Translations under genes and position numbers: made by a program
Assembly: GCF_029168335.1 (NCBI RefSeq)
Contig: NZ_JARGYC010000011.1
Span: forward strand, 21,214-85,213
Origin: Psychromarinibacter sediminicola
GTDB taxonomy: Bacteria > Pseudomonadota > Alphaproteobacteria > Rhodobacterales > Rhodobacteraceae
Direction: 5' to 3'
Length of the DNA stretch: 64,000 bases
Shown here: piece by piece, positions 42,749 to 51,366 of the stretch
Layout: the number at the start of each line of letters is the position of its first letter
Position numbering within the stretch: the first letter of the stretch is position 1
Notes under the pieces: generated by a model
Database searches by the model: none
Told to the model about the DNA's origin: nothing
Seen by the model: only the letters and a program-made list of their open reading frames with translations

Positions 42749-42997
42749 TCAGTCGTCGCGTTCCCCGGCGCCTCCGGCGAGTGTCTCGAACACCTCGATA
42801 TCGGTCGGATAGTCTTCGCCGGACTCCTCTGCAAGTAGATCGATGTCGCGGATCTCGACGAGATACGGCGTCTTCAGCGCGATGGCGCCCGCATCGGCGA
42901 GCGCATGGAACGCCCGGCTGATCGATTCCTGCCGCGTGCCGGGCAAGTGCGCGCTCGAGCTGCACTGCCGGGCGGGCGCGCTTGACTGCCGTGCCAT
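42749..42997 (-). pseudogene. Remnant of a Crp/Fnr-family regulator (C-terminal helix-turn-helix only)
   Basis: An open frame of 82 codons whose first part is Ser/Ala/Arg-rich and unlike anything conserved, then LPGTRQESISRAFHALADAG, the recognition-helix region of Crp/Fnr proteins, followed by ALKTPYLVEIRDIDLLAEES and an acidic tail. The roughly 150-residue effector domain and N-terminal half of the HTH that should precede it are missing; upstream DNA belongs to the methylglyoxal synthase region in another frame. It is best read as a truncated, decayed regulator, though a translated small DNA-binding fragment cannot be excluded. Confidence 0.6.
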
Positions 42998-43109
42998 CGT
43001 GGCCGCGCCGAGGATGCTGGGCGTTCTGCGGCGCGGGATGCCGGAGCGGCTGCGGCCGGTCCCGACAGGCATCGCGCCGGCGGGGCGGCCCGCCGGTCCT
43101 GCGCCACCG

Positions 43110-44204
43110 CTAGTCGGGGGGCGCGGCGGGCTCGGCGCCGGAGACCAGGAGCGCCTGCGCCACCATGTCGGCCGCCGAGGGGCTGAGCGCGACGGGCGTG
43201 TCGTGCAGCATCGCCAGCCGGGTGAGCGCCTGCAGGTCGGCGTCGCCGCCATGCGGCACGGTCGGGTCGGCGAAGAAGATGACCGCGTCCAGCTCTCCGG
43301 TCGCGATCAGCGCGCCCAGCTGCTGGTCGCCGCCCCGCGCACCGCGTTGCAGGCGTTTCACCGTCAGCGCCGGGGCGGCGTCGGCGATCATCCGCCCGGT
43401 GCCGCCGGTGCAGATCAGCTGGTGCCCGGCGAGCCTGTCGGCGTGCCGCGAGACCCAGGCGCGCAGCTGCGTCTTGCGCGTGTCGTGCGCGGCCAGCGCG
43501 ATGCGGCGCGGTGCGGTCGCGGCGGCCCGGGCGCGACCGGTGATCGCCAGGATGGCACGGACTTGCGCGGCGAACCCCGGCGCGTCGGCCGGAAACGCCC
43601 CGGCCAGCGCCGCGGTGCCCACGGTGAAGCCCGCGGCGCCGGCCTCGGCGATCTCGCGCACCCGGGCCGCGCTGTCGATGCTGCCGGCCATGATCACCGG
43701 CTTGTCCGCCGCCGCGCAGACCTGCGCCATCAGCTCCGGCACGTCGCCCCGGAAGCGATAGGCCAGCAGGTCCAGCCCGTGCACGTATTCCAGATCGGCC
43801 AGGCGGCGGGCGGAGTCGACGATGTCCGCCGCCGGGCCTTCCAGAACCGACGGGTGCCCGGTGATGCGGCCGGGAAACGGATAGTAGCGCACCGGGTGGT
43901 TGCGGGTCAGGGCCGTCACGTCCTCGGCGCGCGTGCCGCCCAGCAGGCAGTCGACGTCCAGGTCCACCGCCGCGCGGGCCGAGGCGATCTCGCTGTCGGC
44001 GTCGAGGCTGACCACCTCCAGGTAGGAGCGGCCGCCGGCGGCCCGGATCTCGTCGGCGAGCCCCTTCAGGTCGGCGAAGGGCAGGCCCACGTCCTTGAAC
44101 CCGATATGCCGGACGCCGCCTTCCAGCGCCTCGCCCAGCCGGGCGCGAGCGTCCGGGATGGTCCGGTCGTCGGCGGTCAGCATCAGGATGAAGTCGAAGG
44201 CCAT
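43110..44204 (-). CDS. Fusion of a TIM-barrel domain with methylglyoxal synthase
   Basis: 364 residues. Residues 1 to about 220 form a phosphate-binding TIM-barrel-like domain (MLTADDRTIPDARARLGEAL at the start; DKPVIMAGSIDSAARVREIA and AGFTVGTAAL at the end, the usual barrel phosphate site) that I cannot assign to a named family. Residues about 235-355 match methylglyoxal synthase: IALAAHDTRKTQLRAWVSRH, CTGGTG, GARGGDQQLGALI with Asp293, FFADPTVPHGGD with Asp313, His318 and Asp321. MgsA turns DHAP into methylglyoxal and phosphate and is normally a stand-alone 150-residue enzyme. AAGGAG precedes the ATG; a PdxY-like kinase gene ends 13 bases upstream. Confidence 0.8.
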   Translation of the reverse strand: MAFDFILMLTADDRTIPDARARLGEALEGGVRHIGFKDVGLPFADLKGLADEIRAAGGRSYLEVVSLDADSEIASARAAVDLDVDCLLGGTRAEDVTALTRNHPVRYYPFPGRITGHPSVLEGPAADIVDSARRLADLEYVHGLDLLAYRFRGDVPELMAQVCAAADKPVIMAGSIDSAARVREIAEAGAAGFTVGTAALAGAFPADAPGFAAQVRAILAITGRARAAATAPRRIALAAHDTRKTQLRAWVSRHADRLAGHQLICTGGTGRMIADAAPALTVKRLQRGARGGDQQLGALIATGELDAVIFFADPTVPHGGDADLQALTRLAMLHDTPVALSPSAADMVAQALLVSGAEPAAPPD

Positions 44205-44217
44205 GGCGGCGGCTCCT

Positions 44218-45030
44218 TCAGGCGGGTGGCAGCGTCGCGGCGGGTCGGGTCCAGCTTTGCGCCGCCTCGGCGATGCGCAGATGCGGCGCGCCGAGGCTGG
44301 CCTCGATCAGCGCGTCCAGGTGGCCGAGGGCGGCGCGCGCGGGCAGGCCGGCCGCGATCAGGGCGGCGAACACGTCGCCGACGCCGTGCGGGACGCCGTC
44401 GCGCAGCGGCCGGCCGAGCAGCTCGGCGCCGTCCCGCGTCACCGTCAGAACCCCAGTCCGCGCCGGACCGTCGGGCACCGAGGTGACATGGATCGTCCGC
44501 GCCCGGCCCGCGCCCATCAGGCCCTGCGCCGCGGTCCGGGCGCTGTCGCGCGTCTCCGCCGGCCCGCCGGCGAGCCATCCCAGCTCGAAGAGGTTGGGCG
44601 TCAGCACGTCGGCCAGCGGAACCAGCCGGTCGCGCAGGGCGGCGGCCGCGTCTTCGGGCAGGTACAGACCCTTGGGCGCGTCGCCGAGCACCGGGTCCAC
44701 CACGACGCGGAGCGGCCGCTCTGCCGCCGCGCGCAGCCGGTCCACGAGGTCGGCGGCGAAGGCCACATGCGCCGCGCCGGGCAGATAGCCAGTCAGCACC
44801 GCGTCCTGCCCGTGCAGGAACCCGTTGGCGTCCAGCGCATCGACCATTTCGGCAAGCGTCTCCGGCGGAACCGGGTGCCCCGCGGCACGGGGCCAGCCGG
44901 GATGGTTCGACAGGACGACCGTCGGAAGCTGCGTCACCGTATGGCCCAGCGCCTGCAGCACCGGCGCAGCCGCGGACAGGCCCACATGTCCGTGGGCCAC
45001 CCAGCTCGACAGGATCAGGATTCGGGCCAA
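44218..45030 (-). CDS. Pyridoxal kinase-like (PdxY-type) ribokinase-fold kinase
   Basis: 270 residues. Parallels to PdxY are clear: ILSSWVAHGHVGLSAAAPVLQ at the N-terminus, VVLSNHPG, DAVLTGYLPGAA, VDPVLGDAPKGLY, TPNLFELGWLAG and the anion-hole motif HGVGDVFAALI with the catalytic Asp. PdxY phosphorylates pyridoxal (vitamin B6 salvage), but related kinases act on other hydroxymethyl compounds. It is the first gene of a leftward pair with the barrel-methylglyoxal synthase fusion, so its substrate may belong to that pathway rather than to B6. Confidence 0.82.
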   Translation of the reverse strand: MARILILSSWVAHGHVGLSAAAPVLQALGHTVTQLPTVVLSNHPGWPRAAGHPVPPETLAEMVDALDANGFLHGQDAVLTGYLPGAAHVAFAADLVDRLRAAAERPLRVVVDPVLGDAPKGLYLPEDAAAALRDRLVPLADVLTPNLFELGWLAGGPAETRDSARTAAQGLMGAGRARTIHVTSVPDGPARTGVLTVTRDGAELLGRPLRDGVPHGVGDVFAALIAAGLPARAALGHLDALIEASLGAPHLRIAEAAQSWTRPAATLPPA

Positions 45031-45142
45031 GATCGTGCGCTCCCATCCCCCAACTCACCCGCCGGTCGCCCGCGCGGCCGCGAGGGGCGCGGTCATGCCG
45101 CTTGACCCTCCGACGCCCTTGAAATACAGACTGTCGGGCCCC

Positions 45143-45216
45143 GCGGGTATAGCTTAATGGTAAAGCCCCTGCCTTCCAAGCAGGTGATGTCGGTTCGATT
45201 CCGTCTACCCGCTCCA
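45143..45216 (+). tRNA. tRNA-Gly (anticodon UCC)
   Basis: 74 bases with CCA encoded. Acceptor arms GCGGGTA and TACCCGC pair fully, the D-arm region reads AGCTTAATGGTAAAGC, the anticodon loop is CTTCCAA with TCC in place, flanked by CCTGC/GCAGG stems, and the T-arm contains GGTTCGATTCC. Reads GGA and GGG codons. No integrase or duplicated 3' end nearby. Confidence 0.97.
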
Positions 45217-45334
45217 GGCCCGCTCCGCAAACCGCGCCACGACGACGTGCCCCGGACATATTGGCGCGCCGGCCCCGGCTTGCCGATCTTGCGTCACTTG
45301 GCTATGCCCGCCCGGAACGACGGAGCGAGGACAG

Positions 45335-47125
45335 ATGGCGCGACAGCCCACCGTGAAGGAAGACCGCGACAAATCCCGCCGCATCGGCGCGCTGCGGGAG
45401 CTGTGGCCGTTCCTGCGGCCCTATCGGGGACTGCTCCTTGCCGCCATCGGGGCGCTGGTGCTGACCGCGACGGTCTCGCTGACCCTGCCGCTGGCCGTCC
45501 GGCGGGTGGTCGACGGGTTCGAGACCTCGGCCTCCGAACTGCTGGACAGCTACTTCGTCGCGGCGCTGGCCATTGCGCTGTTGCTCGCGCTGGGGACGGG
45601 CCTGCGCTATTACCTCGTGACGCGGCTGGGCGAGCGGGTGGTGGCGGACATCCGCAAATCGGTGTTCGACCGCATGATCGGCATGTCGCCGGCCTTCTAC
45701 GAACGGATCATGACCGGCGAGGTCCTGAGCCGGATCACCACCGACACTACGCTGATCCTGTCGGTGATCGGCTCGTCCGTCTCGGTGGCGCTGCGCAACC
45801 TGCTGATACTGATCGGCGGCCTCGTCCTGCTGCTTCTGACCTCGGCCAAGCTCACCGGGCTGGTTCTGCTGATCGTGCCGGTGGTGATCGTGCCGATCAT
45901 CGTGCTGGGCCGGCGCCTGCGCAAGCTCTCGCGCGAGAACCAGGACTGGATCGCCGCCTCTTCCGGCAGCGCCTCGGAGACGCTCTTGTCGGCGCAGACG
46001 GTGCAGGCCTTCACCAACGAACCGGCGGCGCGGCGCAGCTTCGCGGATGTGACGGAGCGGTCGTTCCTCTCCGCCAAGCAGCGGATCGGCACCCGCGCGC
46101 TGATGACCGTGATCGTCATTGCGCTGATCTTCTCGGGCGTGGTCGGCGTGCTTTGGGTGGGCGCGCGCGACGTGCGAGCCGACCTGATGACGGTGGGCGA
46201 GCTGGTGCAGTTCGTGATCTACGCCGTGATGGTGGCCGGCGCGACCGGGGCCCTGTCCGAGATCTGGGGCGAGCTGCAGCGCGCCGCCGGCGCCACGGAA
46301 CGCCTTGTCGAATTGCTGGGCGCGAAAGACAGCGTGACCGACCCGGAGCACCCCGTCCCGCTGGTCGAGCCCTGCCAGGGCGCCATCGCCTTCGACAACG
46401 TGACGTTCCACTATCCGACCCGGCCCGACACCCAGGCGCTGGAGGGCGTGTCGCTGACGATCGCGCCGGGCGAGAGCGTGGCGCTCGTCGGCCCGTCGGG
46501 GGCCGGGAAATCCACGGTGATCCAGCTTCTCCTGCGCTTCTACGACCCGCAATCGGGCACCGTGCGCATCGACGGCCAGGCGCTGACCGGGATGACCCGC
46601 GCCGATTTCCGCCGCGCCATCGCGCTGGTGCCGCAGGATCCGGTGATCTTCGCCGACACGGCGCGCGAGAACATCCGCTTCGGCCGGCCCGACGCCACCG
46701 ACGACGAGGTGGAGGCCGCCGCCCGCGCCGCCGCCGCCGACGAGTTCCTGTCGAAGCTGCCCGACGGCTACGACAGTTATGTCGGCGAGCGCGGCGTGAT
46801 GCTCTCGGGCGGCCAGAAACAGCGCATCGCCATCGCCCGCGCGATCCTGCGCGACGCGCCGATCCTGCTTCTGGACGAGGCGACCTCGGCGCTGGACGCC
46901 GAAAGCGAGCGGCTGGTACAGGCGGCGGTGGACGAGCTGAGCCGCGGCCGCACCACGCTGATCGTCGCCCACCGGCTGGCCACGGTGAAAAAGGCCGACC
47001 GTATCCTGGTGTTCGACGAGGGCCGGATCGTGGCCGAGGGCACCCATTCCGACCTGGTGTCGCAGGACGGGCTCTATGCCCGGCTGGCGCGGCTGCAGTT
47101 CACCGAAGGGTTGGCGGCGGAGTAG
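45335..47125 (+). CDS. MsbA-like ABC exporter half-transporter (membrane and ATPase domains fused)
   Basis: 596 residues. A six-segment membrane domain (about 25-310) precedes an NBD with Walker [11 protein letters not shown]-loop, signature LSGGQKQR, Walker B ILLLDEATSALD and the H-loop in IVAHRLATV. It forms a homodimer that exports lipids or drugs across the inner membrane. The GENTRANCE-type segment LGERVVADIRKSVFDRMIGM and SARTDTTL-like DTTLILSVIGSS match ABCB/MsbA exporters. Single gene, after tRNA-Gly. Confidence 0.92.
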   Translation: MARQPTVKEDRDKSRRIGALRELWPFLRPYRGLLLAAIGALVLTATVSLTLPLAVRRVVDGFETSASELLDSYFVAALAIALLLALGTGLRYYLVTRLGERVVADIRKSVFDRMIGMSPAFYERIMTGEVLSRITTDTTLILSVIGSSVSVALRNLLILIGGLVLLLLTSAKLTGLVLLIVPVVIVPIIVLGRRLRKLSRENQDWIAASSGSASETLLSAQTVQAFTNEPAARRSFADVTERSFLSAKQRIGTRALMTVIVIALIFSGVVGVLWVGARDVRADLMTVGELVQFVIYAVMVAGATGALSEIWGELQRAAGATERLVELLGAKDSVTDPEHPVPLVEPCQGAIAFDNVTFHYPTRPDTQALEGVSLTIAPGESVALVGPSGAGKSTVIQLLLRFYDPQSGTVRIDGQALTGMTRADFRRAIALVPQDPVIFADTARENIRFGRPDATDDEVEAAARAAAADEFLSKLPDGYDSYVGERGVMLSGGQKQRIAIARAILRDAPILLLDEATSALDAESERLVQAAVDELSRGRTTLIVAHRLATVKKADRILVFDEGRIVAEGTHSDLVSQDGLYARLARLQFTEGLAAE

Positions 47126-47305
47126 CGGCGCCGACCATGGGTTGAGCGGGCCGCCGGACGGACCGGGGGGCCGGGCGCGCCGTCGCGCGAAGCTCGCCAA
47201 ACGCACGCGCGCGCCGCCGTTTTCCTTGCGTCCGGGCGCGGTTAGACGCATCCTTCCCGAAAAAGGAGGACAGGCCGGTTAACGGCCGTAGGGAGGCGAT
47301 ACCCC
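47126..47305. other. Intergenic region upstream of the acyl-CoA synthetase
   Basis: 180 bases containing the promoter of the next gene; AAAAAGGAGG at 47261-47270 and GTAGGGAGG near 47288 are purine-rich. I find no repeat or palindrome worth naming. Confidence 0.3.
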
Positions 47306-49204
47306 ATGGCGACCTATGCGAGCGCCGCGGACCGCGACGCGATCCAGAACGAAATGAACTGGGAGGAGCGCGACGTCCCGGCGACGCTCTACCAGCTTCT
47401 GGACCGCACCGCGCGCCGCTTTCCGACCGGCGACGCTTTCACCTTCCAGTTCTTCTCCGACCCCAAGGCCGATGCCGAAACGCTGACCTGGCAGGAGATG
47501 CAGGCGGCGATCACCCGCGCGGCCAACCTGTTCCGGTCGCTGGGCGTCGGCGCCGAGGACAGCGTCGCGCTTCTGATGCCGAACTGCACCGAGGCGTTCG
47601 TCGCGCTCTACGGCGCGCAGGTCGCGGGGATCGCGGCGCCGATCAACCCGCTTCTCGACGCCGAGCAGATCGCCGGCATCCTGCGCGAGACCGATGCCAA
47701 GGTGCTGGTGACGCTCCGCGCCTTCCCGAAGACCGACGTGGCGCAGAAGGCGGCCGAGGCGCTGCGGCTGGCGCCGAATGTCGAGACGGTGCTGGAGGTC
47801 GATCTCCTGCGCTACCTGAGCTTTCCGAAGAGCTGGATCGTGCCGCTGATCCGGCCGAAGGTTCACCCGCGCCACACCGCCCGAATCCTGCGCTACGGCG
47901 ACGAGATCGCCCGGCAGAGCGACACGCTCGATTTCGAGGACAGCCCGGGCGACCGCGTCTCCGCCTATTTCCATACCGGGGGCACCACCGGGATGCCCAA
48001 GGTCGCCCAGCACCTCTATTCCGGCTTCGTCTATAACGGCTGGATCGCGGAGCGGCTGTTGTTCACCGACGACGACACGCTGATCTGTCCCTTGCCCCTG
48101 TTCCACGTCTTTGCCGCGGTCGTCGTCGGCGGGGCGGTGATGTCGTCGGGGGCGCATGTCGTCTGCCCGACGCCGCAGGGCTACCGGGGCGAGGGGGTGT
48201 TCGACAATTTCTGGAAGCTGATCGAGCGCTGGAAGGTCACCTTCGTCATCACGGTCCCCACCGCCATCTCGGCGTTGATGCAGCGCAAGGTGGATGCCGA
48301 CCTGTCCTCGCTGAAGATCGCTTTCTCGGGCTCGGCGCCCCTACCGGTCGAGCTGTTCCACCGCTTCAGCAAGGCCACCGACGTCACCATCGTCGAGGGC
48401 TACGGGCTGACCGAGGCGACCTGCCTCGTGGCGGTTAACCCGCCCGACGGCGAGAAGCGGATCGGCTCGGTCGGGCTGCCGTTCCCGCACACGGATGTGC
48501 GTATCCTCGATTGCGACGACGACGGCACCATCGTTTCGGAAAAGGGCGTCGACGAGGTGGGCGAGATCTGCGTCGACAATCCCGGGGTCTATGTGGGCCA
48601 TACCTACATGGACCCGGCCAAGAACCGCGGCCTCTATGCCGACGGCAAATGGCTGCGCACGGGCGATCTGGGCCGGCTCGATCCCGACGGGTATCTCTGG
48701 ATCACCGGCCGCGCCAAGGACCTGATCATCCGCGGCGGCCACAACATCGACCCCGCCGAGATCGAGGACGCGCTGCACGGGCACGAGGCCGTCGCCTTCG
48801 CCGGCGCCATCGGCCAGCCCGACAGCTTCGCGGGCGAGCTGCCCTGCGCCTATGTCGAGCTGGTCGAGGGCGCCGAGGTCACCGAACAGGAGCTTCTGGA
48901 CTGGGCGTCGAAGCGCATCCACGAACGCGCCGCGCGGCCGAAATACCTGGAGATCCTGCCGGAACTGCCGAAGACGGCGGTCGGCAAGGTGTACAAGCCC
49001 GACCTGCGCAAGCGCGCGATCAAGCGCGTCTATAACGCGGCGCTGGCCGAGAAGGGGCTGGCTGCCGAGGTGGTCGAGGTGGTCGAGGACCGGCGGCGGG
49101 GCCTTGTGGCCAAGCTTCGGGCGACGGGCGAGGTGGACGAAGAGGCGGTCGTCCACTGCCTGGGCGAGTACGCCCGTCCCTGGGATTGGGCGAAGGCGTC
49201 GTAG
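47306..49204 (+). CDS. AMP-forming acyl-CoA synthetase
   Basis: 632 residues. ATP-binding P-loop YFHTGGTTGMPKVAQH (about 217), VEGYGLTEATCLVAVNPP, LRTGDLGRLDPDGYLWITGR and the Lys of KTAVGKVYKPDLRK near the C-terminus are the family signatures. It activates a fatty or aromatic acid as acyl-AMP and then the CoA thioester. Length is a little above the usual 550 because of an N-terminal extension (MATYASAADRDAIQNEMNW) also seen in some long-chain enzymes. Neighbouring M20 and ABC genes may form one rightward unit with it. Confidence 0.92.
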   Translation: MATYASAADRDAIQNEMNWEERDVPATLYQLLDRTARRFPTGDAFTFQFFSDPKADAETLTWQEMQAAITRAANLFRSLGVGAEDSVALLMPNCTEAFVALYGAQVAGIAAPINPLLDAEQIAGILRETDAKVLVTLRAFPKTDVAQKAAEALRLAPNVETVLEVDLLRYLSFPKSWIVPLIRPKVHPRHTARILRYGDEIARQSDTLDFEDSPGDRVSAYFHTGGTTGMPKVAQHLYSGFVYNGWIAERLLFTDDDTLICPLPLFHVFAAVVVGGAVMSSGAHVVCPTPQGYRGEGVFDNFWKLIERWKVTFVITVPTAISALMQRKVDADLSSLKIAFSGSAPLPVELFHRFSKATDVTIVEGYGLTEATCLVAVNPPDGEKRIGSVGLPFPHTDVRILDCDDDGTIVSEKGVDEVGEICVDNPGVYVGHTYMDPAKNRGLYADGKWLRTGDLGRLDPDGYLWITGRAKDLIIRGGHNIDPAEIEDALHGHEAVAFAGAIGQPDSFAGELPCAYVELVEGAEVTEQELLDWASKRIHERAARPKYLEILPELPKTAVGKVYKPDLRKRAIKRVYNAALAEKGLAAEVVEVVEDRRRGLVAKLRATGEVDEEAVVHCLGEYARPWDWAKAS

Positions 49205-49249
49205 CACGCGAAGGCTTGCGGATTCTGCCGGCACCTCTACGCTCCGCCC

Positions 49250-50530
49250 ATGGACCTGACCGCCCGCCTGACCGCCGAGATCGACGCCCGCCGCGACGAC
49301 CTGATCGCGCTCACCCGCGACCTGATCCGCATTCCCACGCTGAACCCGCCCGGCAAGTGCTATCGCGACATCTGCGAGTTCCTGGACGCGCGGCTCTCCG
49401 CCTCGGGCTTCACCACCGAGCTTCTGCGCGCCACCGGCACGCCCGGCGACAGCGATCGCTACCCCCGCTGGAACATCGTAGCCCGGCGCGCAGGCGCGGC
49501 GCCCGGCGACTGCGTGCATTTCAACTCGCATACCGACGTCGTCGCGGTGGGCGAGGGCTGGACGGTCGATCCGTTCGGCGGCGAGATTCAGCAGGGCCGC
49601 ATCTACGGCCGCGGCGCCTGCGACATGAAGGGCGGGCTGGCCACCTCGATCGTCGCCGCCGAGGCGTTCCTGGCCGTCTGCCCGGACTTCGGCGGCGCCA
49701 TCGAGATCTCCGGCACCGCCGACGAGGAGACCGGCGGCTACGGCGGCGTCGCCTGGTTGTCCGAAAAGGGATACTTTTCGCCGGAGAAGGTGCAGCACGT
49801 CATCATCCCCGAGCCGCTGAACAAGGACCGGATCTGCCTTGGCCACCGCGGCGTCTGGTGGGCCGAGATCGAGACCCACGGCCGCATCGCCCACGGCTCG
49901 ATGCCGTTCCTGGGCGACAGCGCGATCCGCCACATGGGCGCGGTGCTGGAAGAGATCGAGCGCTATCTCTACCCGCTCTTGGCGTCGAAGCGCACCGAGA
50001 TGCCGGTGGTGCCGGAAGGCGCGCGGCAATCCACCATGAACATCAACTCGATCCATGGCGGCGCGCCGGAGCCCGAGGCCGATTTCACCGGCTTCCCCGC
50101 CGCCTGCGTCGCCGACCGCTGCCGCATCGTGATCGACCGTCGCTTCCTGATCGAGGAGGACCTCGCCGAGGTGAAGGCCGAGATCGCCGGGATGCTGGAG
50201 CGCATCCGCGCCGAGCGGCCGGGATTCACCTACGAGATCCGCGACCTGTGGGACGTGACGCCCACGATGACCGAGCGCGAGGCCCCCGTCGTGACCACCG
50301 TCGCCGGCGCCATCGAGACCGTGCTGGCGCGGCAGGCCGACTACGTCGTCTCTCCGGGCACCTACGACCAGAAGCATATCGACCGGATCGGCCGGCTGAA
50401 GAACTGCATCGCCTACGGCCCCGGCATCCTCGACCTCGCGCACCAGCCCGACGAATGGGTCGGCGTCGACGACATGGTCGACAGCGCCAAGGTGATGGCG
50501 CTGACCCTGGCCGAGCTGCTCGCCACCTGA
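49250..50530 (+). CDS. M20-family metallopeptidase/deacylase (ArgE/DapE type)
   Basis: 426 residues. Metal ligands read out in order: HFNSHTDVVAVGEGW (His), GRGACDMKGGLA (Asp), ADEETGGYGG (Glu) and the C-terminal His of KHIDRIG. ArgE/DapE-type enzymes remove acyl groups from amino acids or split dipeptides in the cytosol. It heads a run of genes leading into a peptide-type ABC transporter, so it may process the imported peptide or N-acyl amino acid. A small palindrome (50537-50554) follows. Confidence 0.9.
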   Translation: MDLTARLTAEIDARRDDLIALTRDLIRIPTLNPPGKCYRDICEFLDARLSASGFTTELLRATGTPGDSDRYPRWNIVARRAGAAPGDCVHFNSHTDVVAVGEGWTVDPFGGEIQQGRIYGRGACDMKGGLATSIVAAEAFLAVCPDFGGAIEISGTADEETGGYGGVAWLSEKGYFSPEKVQHVIIPEPLNKDRICLGHRGVWWAEIETHGRIAHGSMPFLGDSAIRHMGAVLEEIERYLYPLLASKRTEMPVVPEGARQSTMNINSIHGGAPEPEADFTGFPAACVADRCRIVIDRRFLIEEDLAEVKAEIAGMLERIRAERPGFTYEIRDLWDVTPTMTEREAPVVTTVAGAIETVLARQADYVVSPGTYDQKHIDRIGRLKNCIAYGPGILDLAHQPDEWVGVDDMVDSAKVMALTLAELLAT

Positions 50531-50536
50531 GCCGCA

Positions 50537-50554
50537 AGCCGCTTCGCAGCGGCT
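50537..50554. repeat. Single palindrome, arms AGCCGCT
   Basis: AGCCGCT-TCGC-AGCGGCT between the M20 gene and the flavin reductase; centre resembles the TTCGAA cores of the array at 6477-6569. Confidence 0.5.
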
Positions 50555-50614
50555 GTCTGGTCGTTCCGCCTCCCCGTTCTAGATGTCGGGCGAACCGCAA
50601 ACGCGAGGACGCCC

Positions 50615-51334
50615 ATGACCCACAAGCTCACGCTTCAGGCCATCGAGCCCGTGACGCACAACGTCAACCATCTGGTCTTCGACCGCCCCGCCGGCTACGA
50701 GTTCGCCCCCGGCCAGGCCACCGACTTCGCGCTGGACAGGGACGGCTGGCGCGAGGAACAGCGCCCCTTCACCTTCTGCAACCTGCCCGGTTCCGACACG
50801 CTGGAATTCGTGATCAAGTCCTACCCGTCCCATGACGGCGTCACCGAGCAGATCGCGAAACTGCAGCCCGGCGACACCGTGCTGATCGAGGATGCCTGGG
50901 GCGCCATCGAGGACAAGGGCCCCGGCACCTTCATCGCCGGCGGCGCCGGCATCACGCCGTTCATCGCCATCCTGCGCGCCCGCCTCGACCGGGAGGGGAC
51001 GCTCGACGGCTCGCAGCTGATCTTTTCGAACACCGAAGCGCGCGACATCATACTGCGCGAGGAATGGGAGCGGATGCCGGGGCTGGACACGACCTTCACC
51101 CTGACGGGCGAGGACGCGCCCGGCCTGCCGCATGCCAGGATCGACGCCGGGTTTCTGGACCGCACGGTCAAGGACTGGTCGGGCATGTTCTATGTCTGCG
51201 GCCCGGACAAGATGGTCGAGGACATCGCCGGCCTCCTGCGCGACAAGGACGTGCCCGCCGCACGGATCGTGAGCGAGGAGGCCCGAGGCGGGCCGCGTCC
51301 GGGAGTGCTGGTCAAGCGGGCAGGGAACGACTAG
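50615..51334 (+). CDS. FAD-dependent ferredoxin/flavodoxin reductase-like protein
   Basis: 239 residues of the FNR fold. RPFTFCN binds FAD, IAGGAGITPFIAILRAR the NADP pyrophosphate, and MFYVCGPDKMVEDIAGL the nicotinamide end. It moves electrons between NAD(P)H and a flavo- or iron-sulfur partner. No partner oxygenase is adjacent; the next gene is a transport binding protein 32 bases on. Start ATG at 50615 after GCGAGGAC. Confidence 0.87.
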   Translation: MTHKLTLQAIEPVTHNVNHLVFDRPAGYEFAPGQATDFALDRDGWREEQRPFTFCNLPGSDTLEFVIKSYPSHDGVTEQIAKLQPGDTVLIEDAWGAIEDKGPGTFIAGGAGITPFIAILRARLDREGTLDGSQLIFSNTEARDIILREEWERMPGLDTTFTLTGEDAPGLPHARIDAGFLDRTVKDWSGMFYVCGPDKMVEDIAGLLRDKDVPAARIVSEEARGGPRPGVLVKRAGND

Positions 51335-51366
51335 CCTTTGCCCACAAGACCAACAGGGGGATCCCG

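Noticed and set aside
43110..44204. HisA or other named TIM-barrel enzyme for the N-terminal half of the fusion
   Set aside because: Only the generic phosphate-binding motif is shared; no diagnostic residues of a named family were seen, so it was left unassigned.
45143..45216. tRNA-Gly as integration site of a mobile element
   Set aside because: No integrase, no duplicated 3' end and no foreign-looking cargo on either side.
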